Origin: CAZOZZ01 sp965247425
Lineage (GTDB): Bacteria > Acidobacteriota > Terriglobia > 20CM-2-55-15
NCBI GenBank assembly: GCA_965247425.1
Contig: OZ252023.1
Coordinates: 1,860,001 to 1,924,000, forward strand
Direction: 5' to 3'
DNA: 64,000 nucleotides
Position 1 is the first letter of the stretch. Each line of letters begins with the position of its first letter. Positions 9,055-18,565 of this stretch are shown piece after piece. The notes below the pieces were generated by a model that was not told where the DNA came from, did not search any database, and was given only the letters and a program-made list of their open reading frames with translations. Made by a program: the position numbers and the translations under genes.

Positions 9055-9360
9055 ATGCCCAAGATGTACATGACCTATTCGTCGGGCCTTGTCCTCGGTG
9101 CCATCGCGAACGGCTTTCGATACGGTTTTGACGTGATGGAGGCCACAGGTCTGGCCAGCGGGACGGTCTATCCGGCGATGAGGAAGCTGGAGCGTGTAGG
9201 TTACGTTCGATCCGACTGGGAAGGCGAGGACGAGGCGCATCGGGCCGGACGGCCCGCGCGCCGGTACTACGAGATCACGGGTAGTGGGGCGGCAACTCTG
9301 TCGGAGTTGGTCAAACGATTCCCCGGGCTCGAGCGGGCGTTGACGGGAGCGGAGGCGTGA
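9055..9360 (+). CDS. PadR family transcriptional regulator
   Basis: A 101-residue winged-helix repressor. The PadR signature is visible: a helix-turn-helix ending in GLASGTVYPAMRKLERVGYV (about residues 43-62), then the wing with GRPARRYYEITGSG. ATG 9055 follows the candidate operator directly; a TTG one codon earlier is also possible. Its stop overlaps the GTG start of the downstream ADOP permease by four bases, so the pair is translationally coupled. This PadR-ADOP pairing is common in Acidobacteriota. It probably represses its own operon; its ligand is unknown. Confidence 0.92.
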   Translation: MPKMYMTYSSGLVLGAIANGFRYGFDVMEATGLASGTVYPAMRKLERVGYVRSDWEGEDEAHRAGRPARRYYEITGSGAATLSELVKRFPGLERALTGAEA

Positions 9361-12022
9361 GGGGGATCGGAACCCCGAATTCGTGGTTGCGATGGTCTCT
9401 CAATTGGGTTCGGATGCTCGCCGACCTGGTGCCGTCGCCCCGGCGGCAAGCCTGGCTGAAAGAGTGGGAATCCGAATTAACCTGGATGGAAGTCGATGGC
9501 GGAAGCGCGGTTCCGTTGTCTTCCAGATTGGACCTCATCATCGGTGCCCTGGCGGACGCACTGTGGATGGCGGGTCAGGATTGGAGGCTGGACATGTTGA
9601 ACGCGGATCTCAGGTATGCGGCGCGCACTCTCGGCAGGAATCCCGGATTTACGCTGGTGATCGTGTTCGTCCTCGCGCTCGGTATCGGTGCCAATACCGT
9701 CGTGTTCAGCGTCGTGGATGCTGTGTTGTTTCGACCGCTGCCGTTCCCAGCGGCCGACCGTCTTGTTGCGATCTGGGATGAGAACATCGAGAAGTCCCTG
9801 GTACATCAAGGTCCCGCACCGGGGAATCTACCGGACTGGCGGGAAAGATCTCAAGCGTTCGACGGGATCGGCGCATGGTACGCCGGCGAGCCGCGCACTG
9901 TGCGTGACGAAAGCAGTGCCGAAAAGGTGTCTGCGGCCCGCGTGACCACAGATTTTTTTCGGTATTCGGCCGCGAACCCCTGATCGGCCGGGCCTTTGAC
10001 GCCGGCGAGGTGGAAAGGGAAGACGAAGTCGTCGTCCTCAGCCACGCCTACTGGACGCGTCGATTTGCGGGAGATCCGGGCGTTGTCGGGTCGAACATTC
10101 TAATCGATGAGGAACCTCATCGGGTGCTGGGCGTGATGCCTGCCGACTTCGTCGTTCCGAACCGTGACGTGGGGTTCTGGTTGCCGTGGGATTTCAACCT
10201 CAGCTATGCCCATCTGCCCGAGGTCCCGCGCGACTACCGTTTCCTCAGCGTGGTTGCGCGCTTGAAGTCAGACTTTGGCATCGAGCAGGCACAGACGGAT
10301 TTGGATCGGGTGACGTCGTCGCTGGCCAGCGAGTACCCGACGATTAACGGTGGCTGGCGGTCCAGACTCGTGCCGCTCGATGAAGAGATGGTCGGCGACA
10401 TTCGGCCTGCCCTGATGCTGTTGTTCGGTGCCGTGGGTTTTGTTCTGATGATTGCCTGTACCAACATCGCCAACCTCCTGATGGCCCGGACATCGGACCG
10501 GCAACGGGAGATGGCGTTGCGGTCGGCCATCGGCGCGTCGCGGTTGCGACTGTTCCGACAGTTGCTGACCGAAAGCGTCATGTTGTCGGGTCTTGGCGGC
10601 ACTCTGGGAATTGCCGGCGCCTTCGCCGGTCTCAGTCTGCTGGTCGGGTGGGCGCCGGCCGACCTGCCCCGGTTCGACGAGATCGTCCTGGACGCTCGAG
10701 TCCTGCTGTTCGCTGTCGGGCTGGCCGTTGCGAGCGGTGTGATATTCGGATCGCTGCCTGCTCTGCACTCGATCCGAACCGACCTTTCTTCCTGTTTGAA
10801 GGACGGATCCCAGGGGGCCGGGACTACCGGTGGACGTCGTCGTGTGCGTGACGTCCTGGTCGTTGCCGAAATTGCAGGCGCGATGGTTCTCCTGATAGGA
10901 GCGGGTCTGCTCATGCAGAGTTTTGTTCGAATTCTCGAAATCGATCCCGGATATGACCGGGAAAACGTGCTCGTCGCGCGGACCTTCCCGGATCCGGAGA
11001 AGTACAGTGGCGCCGACTCCCGCCTGGGCTACTTCGATCAATTGCGTGAGCGATTGGCTGCGCTGCCTGGAGTGATATCGGTGGGTGCTGCAACCGGCCT
11101 GCCGTTGAACGAGTTCAACAACACGCCGACCCGGCCGTACTGGCGTGAGGGAACCTCGACGCTGGCCGAGGATGCCGCCCAGGCGGATGTCACGATGGTG
11201 ACCGGAGGATTCTTCAAGACGATGAGGGTCCCGCTGGTATCGGGTCGGGACTTTGATGAGCGCGATACCATCACCGCCGCTCCCGTGGTCATCGTCAACC
11301 ACGCGCTCGCATCGTCGCTCTGGCCCGGTGAGGAGGCCTCCGGGAAGTATCTCGTGGTCGACTACAGCCGGAGGGCCGCCTATCCTCACGAAGTGGTTGG
11401 GGTTGTGGGGGACATGCGAACGGGGGGGATGAGGACCGACCCGCGTCCGGAGATCTTCATGCCGCACCGGCAGGTGCCCTATGTGACGATGAACGTCGTC
11501 GTGCGGAGTTCGACCGATTCGGCGCTTCTGGTCGCGCCGGTGCGAGCAGTGATACTGGACATGGATCCGACGCAGCCCGTCCACAGCGTCACGACCATGG
11601 AAGACTTGATTGCATCCGCGGTAGCCGGTGACCGTTTTTCGACCTACCTGCTTGGCGTCTTGTCCTTCCTGGCTCTGGTGTTGGCGGCTTCGGGCATCTA
11701 CAGCCTGATGGCCTACAGCGTCAGCCGGAGACACCACGAGATCGGCGTCCGGCTGGCCCTGGGCGCGAACCGTGGGAACATCCTTCGAATGGTCGCCGCC
11801 CAGGGCAGTCTGCTGACTGTTTCCGGGATCGCGATCGGGATTGTTCTGGCACTGGTTCTGGCCCGAGGAATGTCGTCGCTCCTGTACGGAATCAGCGCGG
11901 CCGACCCGCTCACGATCGCCGGTGTCTCCATGGTCCTGGCCCTTGCGGCCGCCGCCGCGACCGTTGTCCCGGCGTACCGCGCCATGAGAGTCGATCCCAT
12001 CCAGACATTGCACCATGAATGA
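9357..12022 (+). pseudogene. ADOP-type ABC permease (MacB core + FtsX), frameshifted by one base
   Basis: The product would be an 888-residue permease: an N-terminal ADOP-specific prefix (about 1-75), a first transmembrane helix (FTLVIVFVLALGIGANTVVF), a large MacB-like periplasmic domain, FtsX permease domains and the C-terminal PAYRAMRVDPIQTLHHE. The frame breaks at 9952-9958, where GA is followed by seven T; eight T would restore TDFFSVFGREPLIGRAF. The upstream part runs 9357-9983, and the downstream part is open to 12022 from before 10010. It overlaps PadR by GTGA. ADOP proteins are duplicated orphan permeases lacking a linked ATPase, with undefined substrates. The break is a one-base homopolymer change, so an assembly error or slippage is as likely as real inactivation. 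Confidence 0.85.
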
Positions 12023-12085
12023 GGAGGACGGAGTCGTCCCCGAAAGTTGTTTTTAAGAACTTTGTTTAAGAAGAGGAGAAGCGGC

Positions 12086-12448
12086 ATGAAGAAGATCTCA
12101 CTGTTACTGTTTGGATTTTTGTTTCTGGTCGTCGGTTTGCTGGTCTCGGCCCAGGGGAGGGAAATAACCCTTGAAGGGGAGGTCATCGATCAGCATTGCT
12201 ACCTGGTTGAGCATGGCACAGGCATGGATCACGCCGGTTGTTCCAACGCCTGCCTGAGCCGCAACGTGCCGGCGGGGTTTCTGACGAAAGACGGAGAGTT
12301 CTATATTCTACTGAGCGAGCGAATGGTGTCCGTCAATGAGCAGGTGGCCGGTTGGGCCGGAAAACCCGCCCGCTTGACCGGAACGCTCGTCGACCGCGGC
12401 GGCGTTCTGGCTGTCCACCTCAAAGAATTAGTTGAAATCCAGCAGTAG
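12086..12448 (+). CDS. Small secreted cysteine-containing protein
   Basis: A 120-residue protein with a signal peptide (MKKISLLLFGFLFLVVGLL, cleavage near VSAQG). The mature part contains GEVIDQHCYL, DHAGCSNACL and GFLTKDGEFYILL, suggesting a small beta-barrel/OB-like periplasmic domain with three conserved Cys and two His. ATG 12086 is preceded by a GAGGAGA ribosome-binding site; an in-frame start 13 codons upstream lacks one. The pattern resembles unnamed periplasmic proteins in related genomes that could bind metal or form disulfides; I cannot name the family. It follows the ADOP permease by 63 bases. Confidence 0.75.
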   Translation: MKKISLLLFGFLFLVVGLLVSAQGREITLEGEVIDQHCYLVEHGTGMDHAGCSNACLSRNVPAGFLTKDGEFYILLSERMVSVNEQVAGWAGKPARLTGTLVDRGGVLAVHLKELVEIQQ

Positions 12449-12527
12449 TTTCGGGGACGGAGGCGAAACTCTTCGACGAACCTAAACGCTATGAATTAGA
12501 TAGCGAATTGTTCCTCCGTCCCTGAAA
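12449..12527. repeat. REP-like nested palindrome
   Basis: An outer inverted repeat TTTCGGGGACGGAGG (12449-12463) pairs with CCTCCGTCCCTGAAA (12513-12527) with one mismatch. A nested perfect 6-bp stem CGCTAT/ATAGCG lies at 12487-12505. It abuts the upstream stop codon directly. A related GGACGGAG string occurs at 12025-12045 after the ADOP gene. Confidence 0.65.
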
Positions 12528-12557
12528 CCTTCTTTCCACTTGGACGTGAGCTGGGAT

Positions 12558-12636
12558 TTCACCGCAGAGGGGCAGAGAAGAAATGGGCTGTTCTTAGAAA
12601 ACCCTTTCTCTGCGTCTCAGCGCCTTTGCGTTGAAT
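12558..12636. repeat. Dispersed imperfect palindrome (GCAGAGGCGCAGAG family), copy 2
   Basis: TTCACCGCAGAGGGGCAGAG and TTTCTCTGCGTCTCAGCGCC form inverted arms. The centre GGGCTGTTCTTAGAAAA is nearly identical to that of copy 1 at 8881-8957. Confidence 0.75.
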
Positions 12637-12649
12637 CCCCGATTCTTTC

Positions 12650-15301
12650 CTATTCGACGTTCGGGTCCCGAACCACGCCAAAGAAGATACTGTTGAGCAG
12701 CAGGCGGGTACCGCCTTCCCAGAACGAACGAAACGCCGGCATGTCGGCGTAGAGGACGACGCTGCCCTGGCCTACTCGCTCGCGGACCAGGTATGCCGTG
12801 TGCTGCAGCTTTTCTTCCTTGTCATCCCGCATGAAGCCGCCAAGCCGGAAGCCGCTTTCAGGATAGTAGACGACGTTGTCCCCCTCCTCGGTCAGATCCA
12901 GGATGATGCTGTTCTGGTTCAGGAGCGTCACTTCGTTGCCGTAGCCGATGGCGAGTGGATGCGAAACGTCCACGCGGAGCTTCATCGTGGCGCCGGGTAT
13001 CGAATCGGTTCTGCGCTGATCCTCGCGTTCTTCATAGGGCGTCAACAAGGTCTTCAGTCGTTCCTCTTCGGACAACTCTTCGGGTTCGACGTCGTCCTCA
13101 CGCTGGGCGCGCCGTTCCTCGGCATCGTTGCCCACGTAGTGGTATCCGATCGAAGCAAAGCCGGCCTGGTTTTTGGTAGCGAACATCGCGCCCGACTTGA
13201 TTCCAATGAAGGTCCCTCCGCTCTGGATCCAGGATTGGATATCATCGCGCGTGCCCTGACCGACGGCACCCATATAGCTGCCTCCGTCAGGGAAGATCAG
13301 GACATTGTAGTCGGCAAGATCGACCCGACCCAGCTCAGAGGTTCGGATTGCGGTGAAATCGACATCGTTTTCCTGTTCGAACAGGTGCCACAGCGTCCCG
13401 AATCCGTAGCCGCTGGTCGGGTTGTCGGCGACGATTGCGATCCTGGGCTTCTGAACCGTGCGAACGCGGTTCGAACCCAGGTCGATTCCATCCTCGGTCA
13501 GGTAGGACTGGAAAGCATGGACCTGGACCCCGTGTTCGTCTCCCAGTCGGGAGACGACGTCGTGAAGACCGTCGCCGTTCCCTTCTATCGGGATGATGAT
13601 GGTGCCGCGCGGAAACGGCGTGTCGTTCATCCGAAAGTCTTGCAGGATGACCGTGGTCCGGACATCCTCCTTGAGGATCGCATTGAGCAGACGGGCCGAG
13701 GAGTTCGTTTCCATCGTAAACGCATAGGCCGCCCGAGCCGGTCGGTCGGGGGCCCCGCCCAGTATCAGAGCGGGAGCGTCCTCGAGAGACACCCCGGAAA
13801 CGTCGGCTCGATCCGCCGACGCATAAGCTTCGATTCCGTAAGCCAGGGGCAACGACCACGACGTGATGTCGTAGAAGAAGTAGTCGGTGATCTCCGGGTC
13901 CGGCTCAAGCAGGGAGTGGGCCAGGATCCCCGCCGGTTGTGCCAGATCGATCACATAGGTTCCGGCCGGCAGCGTGGATTCATCAATCGACCGGCCCGAT
14001 AATTCCGTTCGGTTTGGAGCACTGAACTCCGAGCTCGCGACGCGGACTTCAATGCCCTGGCTGGCGAGCAGTTCCGCCAGTTCCCGAGCGCGTGCGACAT
14101 CCTTTCCGGGCACCAGGTAATACTGCTTGATCTCGCCATTCTCTCCCCGTTCGACTGCCTCCTCGAAATAGCGGTAGAAGTCCATGAGCTTGTCGCGGCG
14201 GTTGTCGGCCGTTGTTTTGAGCGTGGCGATCGAAGTCGTGAAGTGGTTCAATGCGCGGTCGCGGAGCGTCAAGGTCGTACCGTCACCACGGGCGATGGCA
14301 AGCGCGCCGGCGCCACCTCCCCCTTGCTCGTAAGTCATTCCGATCGCGCCGTGGAACGATGGCCAGGAGTCTCCATACGAAGGATAGAAGAGGTCGTAGC
14401 CTTCGGTCGTAAAGTATCGGCTCCCGATCGAATCCATCGCCTCGGCGTTCCCGTCACCGTACACCGCGAACCACTTCACGAGAACTTCCGGAAGATTCTT
14501 GTTGATCGGCGCGTACGGGGGAGGGAAGAAGTACGTGCTGCCGCTTCCCATCTCGTGGTAATCGACCAGTACCTGAGGGTTCCATTCCAGGTATGTCTTG
14601 ATCCGGCCCTGGCTTTCGATCTGTGTCTGCCACGCCCAGTCCCGGTTCAGATCGAAGAGGTAGTGGTTCGTCCGTCCCCCGGGCCACGGTTCCCGGCGTT
14701 CGATTGCGTTTGGGTCGGAATTGGCGTCGGCAACGACGAAACGGTTGACGTGGGACGTGTATCGTTCGTGGCCGTCAGGGTTGATCAGCGGGTCGATAAT
14801 GACGATCACGTTGTCCAGGATGTCCAGTGTCTGGGCGTCGGTGCCGGCAGTCAATTGGTAGGCCACTTGCATCGCGGCTTCGGAGCTTGCGGCTTCGTTC
14901 CCGTGGACGTTGTAGGCAAGCCACGCAATCGCGGGTGTCGATTCCGCCAGCTGTCCGGCTTGGGCGGCGGACGTGGTCCTCGGGTCTTTCAGCCTGGCGA
15001 TCGCAGAACGAATGTCGTCAAGCCTGGCAAGGTTCTCGGGAGTGGAGAATATCAGGGTGTAGAGGGTCCGGCCTTCATAGGACTTGCCGTACGGAACCAT
15101 CTGCATGCGATCGGACGTCTCGGCGAGTGTTTCGTAGTAGTTCTCAAGATTCGAATAGAGCGTGAACCTCTCGCCGATGCCATATCCCAGCTCTTCGGTG
15201 GGAGTGGGGATGTCGGGGTTGTATGTACCCCCGGCATAGAACGGGTGATCGTTCAGCTGAGGTGGAAGCATCAGCGCCATGACGAGCATGAGAGATGACA
15301 T
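12650..15301 (-). CDS. Secreted M14 family zinc carboxypeptidase-like protein
   Basis: An 883-residue exported protein. ATG 15301 is chosen because GGAGG lies 8 bases upstream and a signal peptide follows (MSSLMLVMALML). The M14 domain occupies about residues 35-370. Zinc ligands H133 and E136 (NVHGNEAASSEA) and H249 (LVDYHEMGS) are present, plus the NPDGHERY and LNRDW substrate-site motifs. The long C-terminal half includes a glutamine-amidotransferase-like/ThuA-like segment (YNVLIFPDGGSYMGAVGQGT), an arrangement found in large secreted M14 proteins of this phylum. Expected role: periplasmic or extracellular peptide trimming. It stands alone, convergent with the small secreted protein and divergent from the acyl-CoA ligase. 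Confidence 0.9.
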   Translation of the reverse strand: MSSLMLVMALMLPPQLNDHPFYAGGTYNPDIPTPTEELGYGIGERFTLYSNLENYYETLAETSDRMQMVPYGKSYEGRTLYTLIFSTPENLARLDDIRSAIARLKDPRTTSAAQAGQLAESTPAIAWLAYNVHGNEAASSEAAMQVAYQLTAGTDAQTLDILDNVIVIIDPLINPDGHERYTSHVNRFVVADANSDPNAIERREPWPGGRTNHYLFDLNRDWAWQTQIESQGRIKTYLEWNPQVLVDYHEMGSGSTYFFPPPYAPINKNLPEVLVKWFAVYGDGNAEAMDSIGSRYFTTEGYDLFYPSYGDSWPSFHGAIGMTYEQGGGGAGALAIARGDGTTLTLRDRALNHFTTSIATLKTTADNRRDKLMDFYRYFEEAVERGENGEIKQYYLVPGKDVARARELAELLASQGIEVRVASSEFSAPNRTELSGRSIDESTLPAGTYVIDLAQPAGILAHSLLEPDPEITDYFFYDITSWSLPLAYGIEAYASADRADVSGVSLEDAPALILGGAPDRPARAAYAFTMETNSSARLLNAILKEDVRTTVILQDFRMNDTPFPRGTIIIPIEGNGDGLHDVVSRLGDEHGVQVHAFQSYLTEDGIDLGSNRVRTVQKPRIAIVADNPTSGYGFGTLWHLFEQENDVDFTAIRTSELGRVDLADYNVLIFPDGGSYMGAVGQGTRDDIQSWIQSGGTFIGIKSGAMFATKNQAGFASIGYHYVGNDAEERRAQREDDVEPEELSEEERLKTLLTPYEEREDQRRTDSIPGATMKLRVDVSHPLAIGYGNEVTLLNQNSIILDLTEEGDNVVYYPESGFRLGGFMRDDKEEKLQHTAYLVRERVGQGSVVLYADMPAFRSFWEGGTRLLLNSIFFGVVRDPNVE

Positions 15302-15588
15302 TGGGATCCTCCGGAAAAAGGCAGCCCGGCGACGACCCATGCCGGGCCGGGTGTAATCAAGTTACGTGTGAGCGTTCGAGCCGATCGACTTCCCCATGTT
15401 ACATCTCATACGCTACCTTCAGGGTAGAGTTGAATGTGATCTCTCTACAAATTAGAAGCTCTTCGGTTGCGCCCCCGATCCTGTCGTGGCATAAGTCCTT
15501 GTTGCCAGACCCATTGGCCGAAACACAGACGGAGGCGTGAATGCCGCACAACATGAGCGATTACGAGTCCACATATTGAAGTTTCGAA

Positions 15589-17157
15589 TTGAAGGCACCG
15601 AAGAAGTTCAACTTCGCAGGGGATGTCTTCGATCATTGGGGTGGGGACAAACTGGCCATGCTTTGGGTCAACGACGACGGACGCGAGGTTCGGAAGACCT
15701 TCGGCGACCTTTCCCGCGAGTCGCAGAAAGTGGCCAACCTCCTGACGGATGCCGGTGTCTGTCGCGGGGATGTGGTCATGGCGATCCTCCCGCGCCTGGT
15801 CGAATGGTGGCTCATCAACCTGGACTGCATCCGTATGGGTGCGGTCCTCAGTCCCGGGACTCCACAGTTGACCGCGAAGGACATCCGATACCGGATCGAA
15901 TCGGCCGAAGCGCGGTGTGTCATCACGGACGAAGCCGGAGCGGTCAAGACCGATGAAGCGGCGTCCCGAATGTCGACACTGATCAGAATCCTTGTGGGCG
16001 GCGGCGGGAGAAGTGGGTGGGTTGGCTTCGAAGACGCATTTCGATCCTCATCCGACAACTTTCCGACTGCCGACACGAGCGGTGATGAGAAGGCCATTCT
16101 TTACTTCACGTCGGGGACGACGGGCGCCCCCAAAATGACGGTCCATACCCATACCTCCTTTCCCCTGGCTCATCATATTACGGGTGAGTTCTGGCTCGAC
16201 CTTAACGCCGACGATCTCCATTGGAATCTGAGCGACACGGGTTGGGCCAAGGCGGCCTACAGTTCGCTGTACGGTCCTTGGATGATGGGGGCCGCCATAT
16301 TCGTCCATCACACCGCGAAATTCGACGCGAAACAGACGCTGGAAGTGCTTAGCCGACATCCGATCACGACCTTTTGTGCGGGCCCGACGTTGTTCCGTCT
16401 CTTCGTAATGGAAGATCTGGGATCGCTGCGATTCCCCAACCTGCGGCACGCGGTTGCGGCGGGGGAACCGCTGAACCCCGAGGTGATCGAAGCCTGGAAG
16501 AAGGCGACCGGGATCGAGATACAGGACGGATACGGCCAGACCGAAACCGTGCTTCTGGTTGGAAACTATCCCTGTCTGGAAACACGTCCCGGGTCGATGG
16601 GGAAGCCGACCCCCGGTTTCGACGTCCGGGTGATCGACGAACACAACCAGATCGCGCCCGTCGATAAGGAAGGTGACATCGCGGTCCGGGTCCGGCCGGA
16701 CCGCCCCGTCGGCTTGTTCAAGGAATACTGGAAAGACCCGGTCCGAACGGCCGGCGTCTACAGGGGCGACTGGTACATCACCGGCGACCGCGCCTACCGG
16801 AATGCGGACGGCTACCTGTGGTTTGTAGGCCGCGCCGATGACGTGATTCTCTCGGCCGGCTATCGTATCGGTCCCTTTGAGGTGGAGAGCGCGTTGCTCG
16901 AGCACGGGGCCGTCGTGGAATCGGCCGTCATATCCAGCCCGGACGATGTCCGGGGCGAAGTCGTCAAAGCCCTGGTCGTCCTGGCCCCGGGGTGTGAGGC
17001 GAGCGACAGGCTGAAGAGCGAACTCCAGAACCACGTCAAAGAGACGACCGCCCCGTACAAATATCCGCGTAAGATCGAGTTCGTTGACAGCCTGCCCAAG
17101 ACCGTGAGCGGCAAGATCCGCAGGAACATTCTGCGAGAGAGAGAGTGGGGAGAATGA
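15589..17157 (+). CDS. Acyl-CoA synthetase (AMP-binding, medium-chain type); 5' end carries an in-frame TGA
   Basis: An adenylate-forming ligase that activates a carboxylic acid to its CoA thioester. Visible motifs: YFTSGTTGAPKMT (P-loop, about residues 170-182), GYGQTETVLL, YITGDRAYRNADGYLWFVGRADDVI and the C-terminal lysine region PKTVSGKIRRN. The 522-residue frame is complete from TTG 15589. However, the coding pattern extends upstream: ATG 15541 with GGAGG at a suitable distance starts MPHNMSDYESTY, then TGA at 15574-15576, then SFELKAPKKF, where related enzymes usually have an Arg. So CGA to TGA, an assembly error, or use of the TTG restart are the options. The sequence after this TGA has no SECIS-like stem with a G in the loop, so selenocysteine is unlikely. 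Confidence 0.85.
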   Translation: MKAPKKFNFAGDVFDHWGGDKLAMLWVNDDGREVRKTFGDLSRESQKVANLLTDAGVCRGDVVMAILPRLVEWWLINLDCIRMGAVLSPGTPQLTAKDIRYRIESAEARCVITDEAGAVKTDEAASRMSTLIRILVGGGGRSGWVGFEDAFRSSSDNFPTADTSGDEKAILYFTSGTTGAPKMTVHTHTSFPLAHHITGEFWLDLNADDLHWNLSDTGWAKAAYSSLYGPWMMGAAIFVHHTAKFDAKQTLEVLSRHPITTFCAGPTLFRLFVMEDLGSLRFPNLRHAVAAGEPLNPEVIEAWKKATGIEIQDGYGQTETVLLVGNYPCLETRPGSMGKPTPGFDVRVIDEHNQIAPVDKEGDIAVRVRPDRPVGLFKEYWKDPVRTAGVYRGDWYITGDRAYRNADGYLWFVGRADDVILSAGYRIGPFEVESALLEHGAVVESAVISSPDDVRGEVVKALVVLAPGCEASDRLKSELQNHVKETTAPYKYPRKIEFVDSLPKTVSGKIRRNILREREWGE

Positions 17158-17216
17158 TTAAACTGATCTGGTTTTGAGCTTGTCTCATCAGGGTGACGCT
17201 CGAAGGAGGTTTCTGT

Positions 17217-18425
17217 ATGTACCCGAGAATCGCAACACTGCTGGTTCTGGCATCGACAGCCCTTACCGGAAGTGCGCAGGATACTGGAATCGCCCGCCCA
17301 GAACCGGGTTCGCCTGTGTTGCCTGCCCAACTCTACAGGTACGCCGATGCGGACATCGACTTGCCGCCCCATTTTACGAATCGTGGCGGCAGGCGTGACC
17401 GTGGCGGGGTGGCCCGCACCGACACCACTCCGGCGGACAATCCCGTCACGAACGCGGGCGCAACCCTGGGCCGTGTCCTCTTTTACGACACACGACTTTC
17501 AGCGAACGACACAAAATAGTGCGCGTCGTACCACATCCAGGAGTACGGCTTCTCGGATCCGGAGCAGTTCAGCGAGGGGTTCGACGGAGGACGCACCGGG
17601 CGTCATTCCATGGGCCTGGCCAACGCCCGCTACTACAACAGGGGGCGCTTTTTCTGGGACGAACGTGCAGCCACGCTCGAAGATCAAGTCCTGATGCCGA
17701 TCGAGGATAAGGTGGAGATGGGCATGACTCTGGAGGCTCTCGAGACAAAGCTGGCGGTGACCGACTTCTATCCGGATTTGTTCGAAGCTGCGTTTGGCAG
17801 CCAGGAGATTCACCGCGACGGTATTTCCCGGGCCCTCGCGCAGTTCGTTCGATCCATGGTTTCCTACAACTCCAGATACGACCAGGCGTTTGACGGTACC
17901 CGTCCCGACTTTAACCGCGTGTTTACCGCGGAAGAGCAACTCGGAAGCCGTCTGTTCGGCGGTGACGGTCGCGGTGGCGGTGGCCGAGAAGGTGGCCGAG
18001 ATGGCCGAGGGGATGGGCGAAGGGGCGGTCGAGGGCCTGACCGTGTCCGGAGCGCCGGCTGTGTTCGCTGTCACGGAACTGCGGTCCAGGTCGGCCGATT
18101 GTCGAACAACGGCCTGGACCGGGACACGAGCGAGGACCAGGGAGCCGGCCGCGGCCGCTTCAAAGTCCCGTCCCTCAGAAACATCGCCGTCACCGCCCCC
18201 TACATGAACGACGGCCGTTTCGCCACTCTGCGGGAAGTCGTCGAACACTACAATTCCGGCGTCCAGCCCCATCCGAATCTGGACCGTGGACTAGGAGGCA
18301 GAAACCGCCGGCCCAGACGTCTCAACCTCAACAACAGGGAAATCGATGCCCTCATTGCCTTCATGACAACGCTGACCGACGAGACCTTCCTGACCGACCC
18401 CAAGTTTTCCAACCCGTTTGAATAG
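17217..18425 (+). pseudogene. Di-heme cytochrome c peroxidase-like gene, interrupted and missing one heme motif
   Basis: ATG 17217 has AGGAGG upstream and begins a signal peptide (MYPRIATLLVLASTALTGSAQ). The frame is continuous to 18425 except for TAG at 17517-17519, just before the first heme site, where TGC GCG TCG TAC CAC gives CASYH instead of CxxCH. The second heme motif (GCVRCH) and family motifs (LGRVLFYDTRLSAND, ARYYNRGRFFWDERA, FKVPSLRNIAVTAPYMNDGRF) are intact. A 271-residue product could restart at ATG 17610 but would lack heme 1. Two separate lesions in 15 bases favour genuine decay over a sequencing error. The family normally reduces peroxide or modifies substrates in the periplasm (CcpA/MauG). 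Confidence 0.8.
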
Positions 18426-18433
18426 GAGGGGAA

Positions 18434-18536
18434 TTTCACCGCAGAGGCGCAGAGGCGCAAAGAAAAGCGGAAAGTTTTGATTTCCAAAGGCCAGCTCCTT
18501 TCTTTCTCTGCGCCTCTGCGCCTCTGCGGTAAAAAC
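18434..18536. repeat. Dispersed imperfect palindrome (GCAGAGGCGCAGAG family), copy 3
   Basis: TTCACCGCAGAGGCGCAGAG and CTCTGCGCCTCTGCGGTAAA form inverted arms about 60 bases apart. It sits in the short gap between the peroxidase pseudogene and the convergent ADOP permease. Confidence 0.8.
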
Positions 18537-18565
18537 TCCCCACGTCGTCTTCGAGGTGAGCTTCC

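Noticed and set aside
10268..12016. A 582-codon open frame antisense to the first ADOP gene
   Set aside because: It mirrors the permease in the opposite strand, has a low-complexity His/Gln/Arg/Gly-rich translation and no domain; the permease frame is clearly the coding one.
15574..15630. Selenocysteine reading of the TGA in the acyl-CoA ligase
   Set aside because: The position corresponds to Arg rather than Cys, and the only nearby fold (GAAG-UUCAA-CUUC) has no G in its loop.
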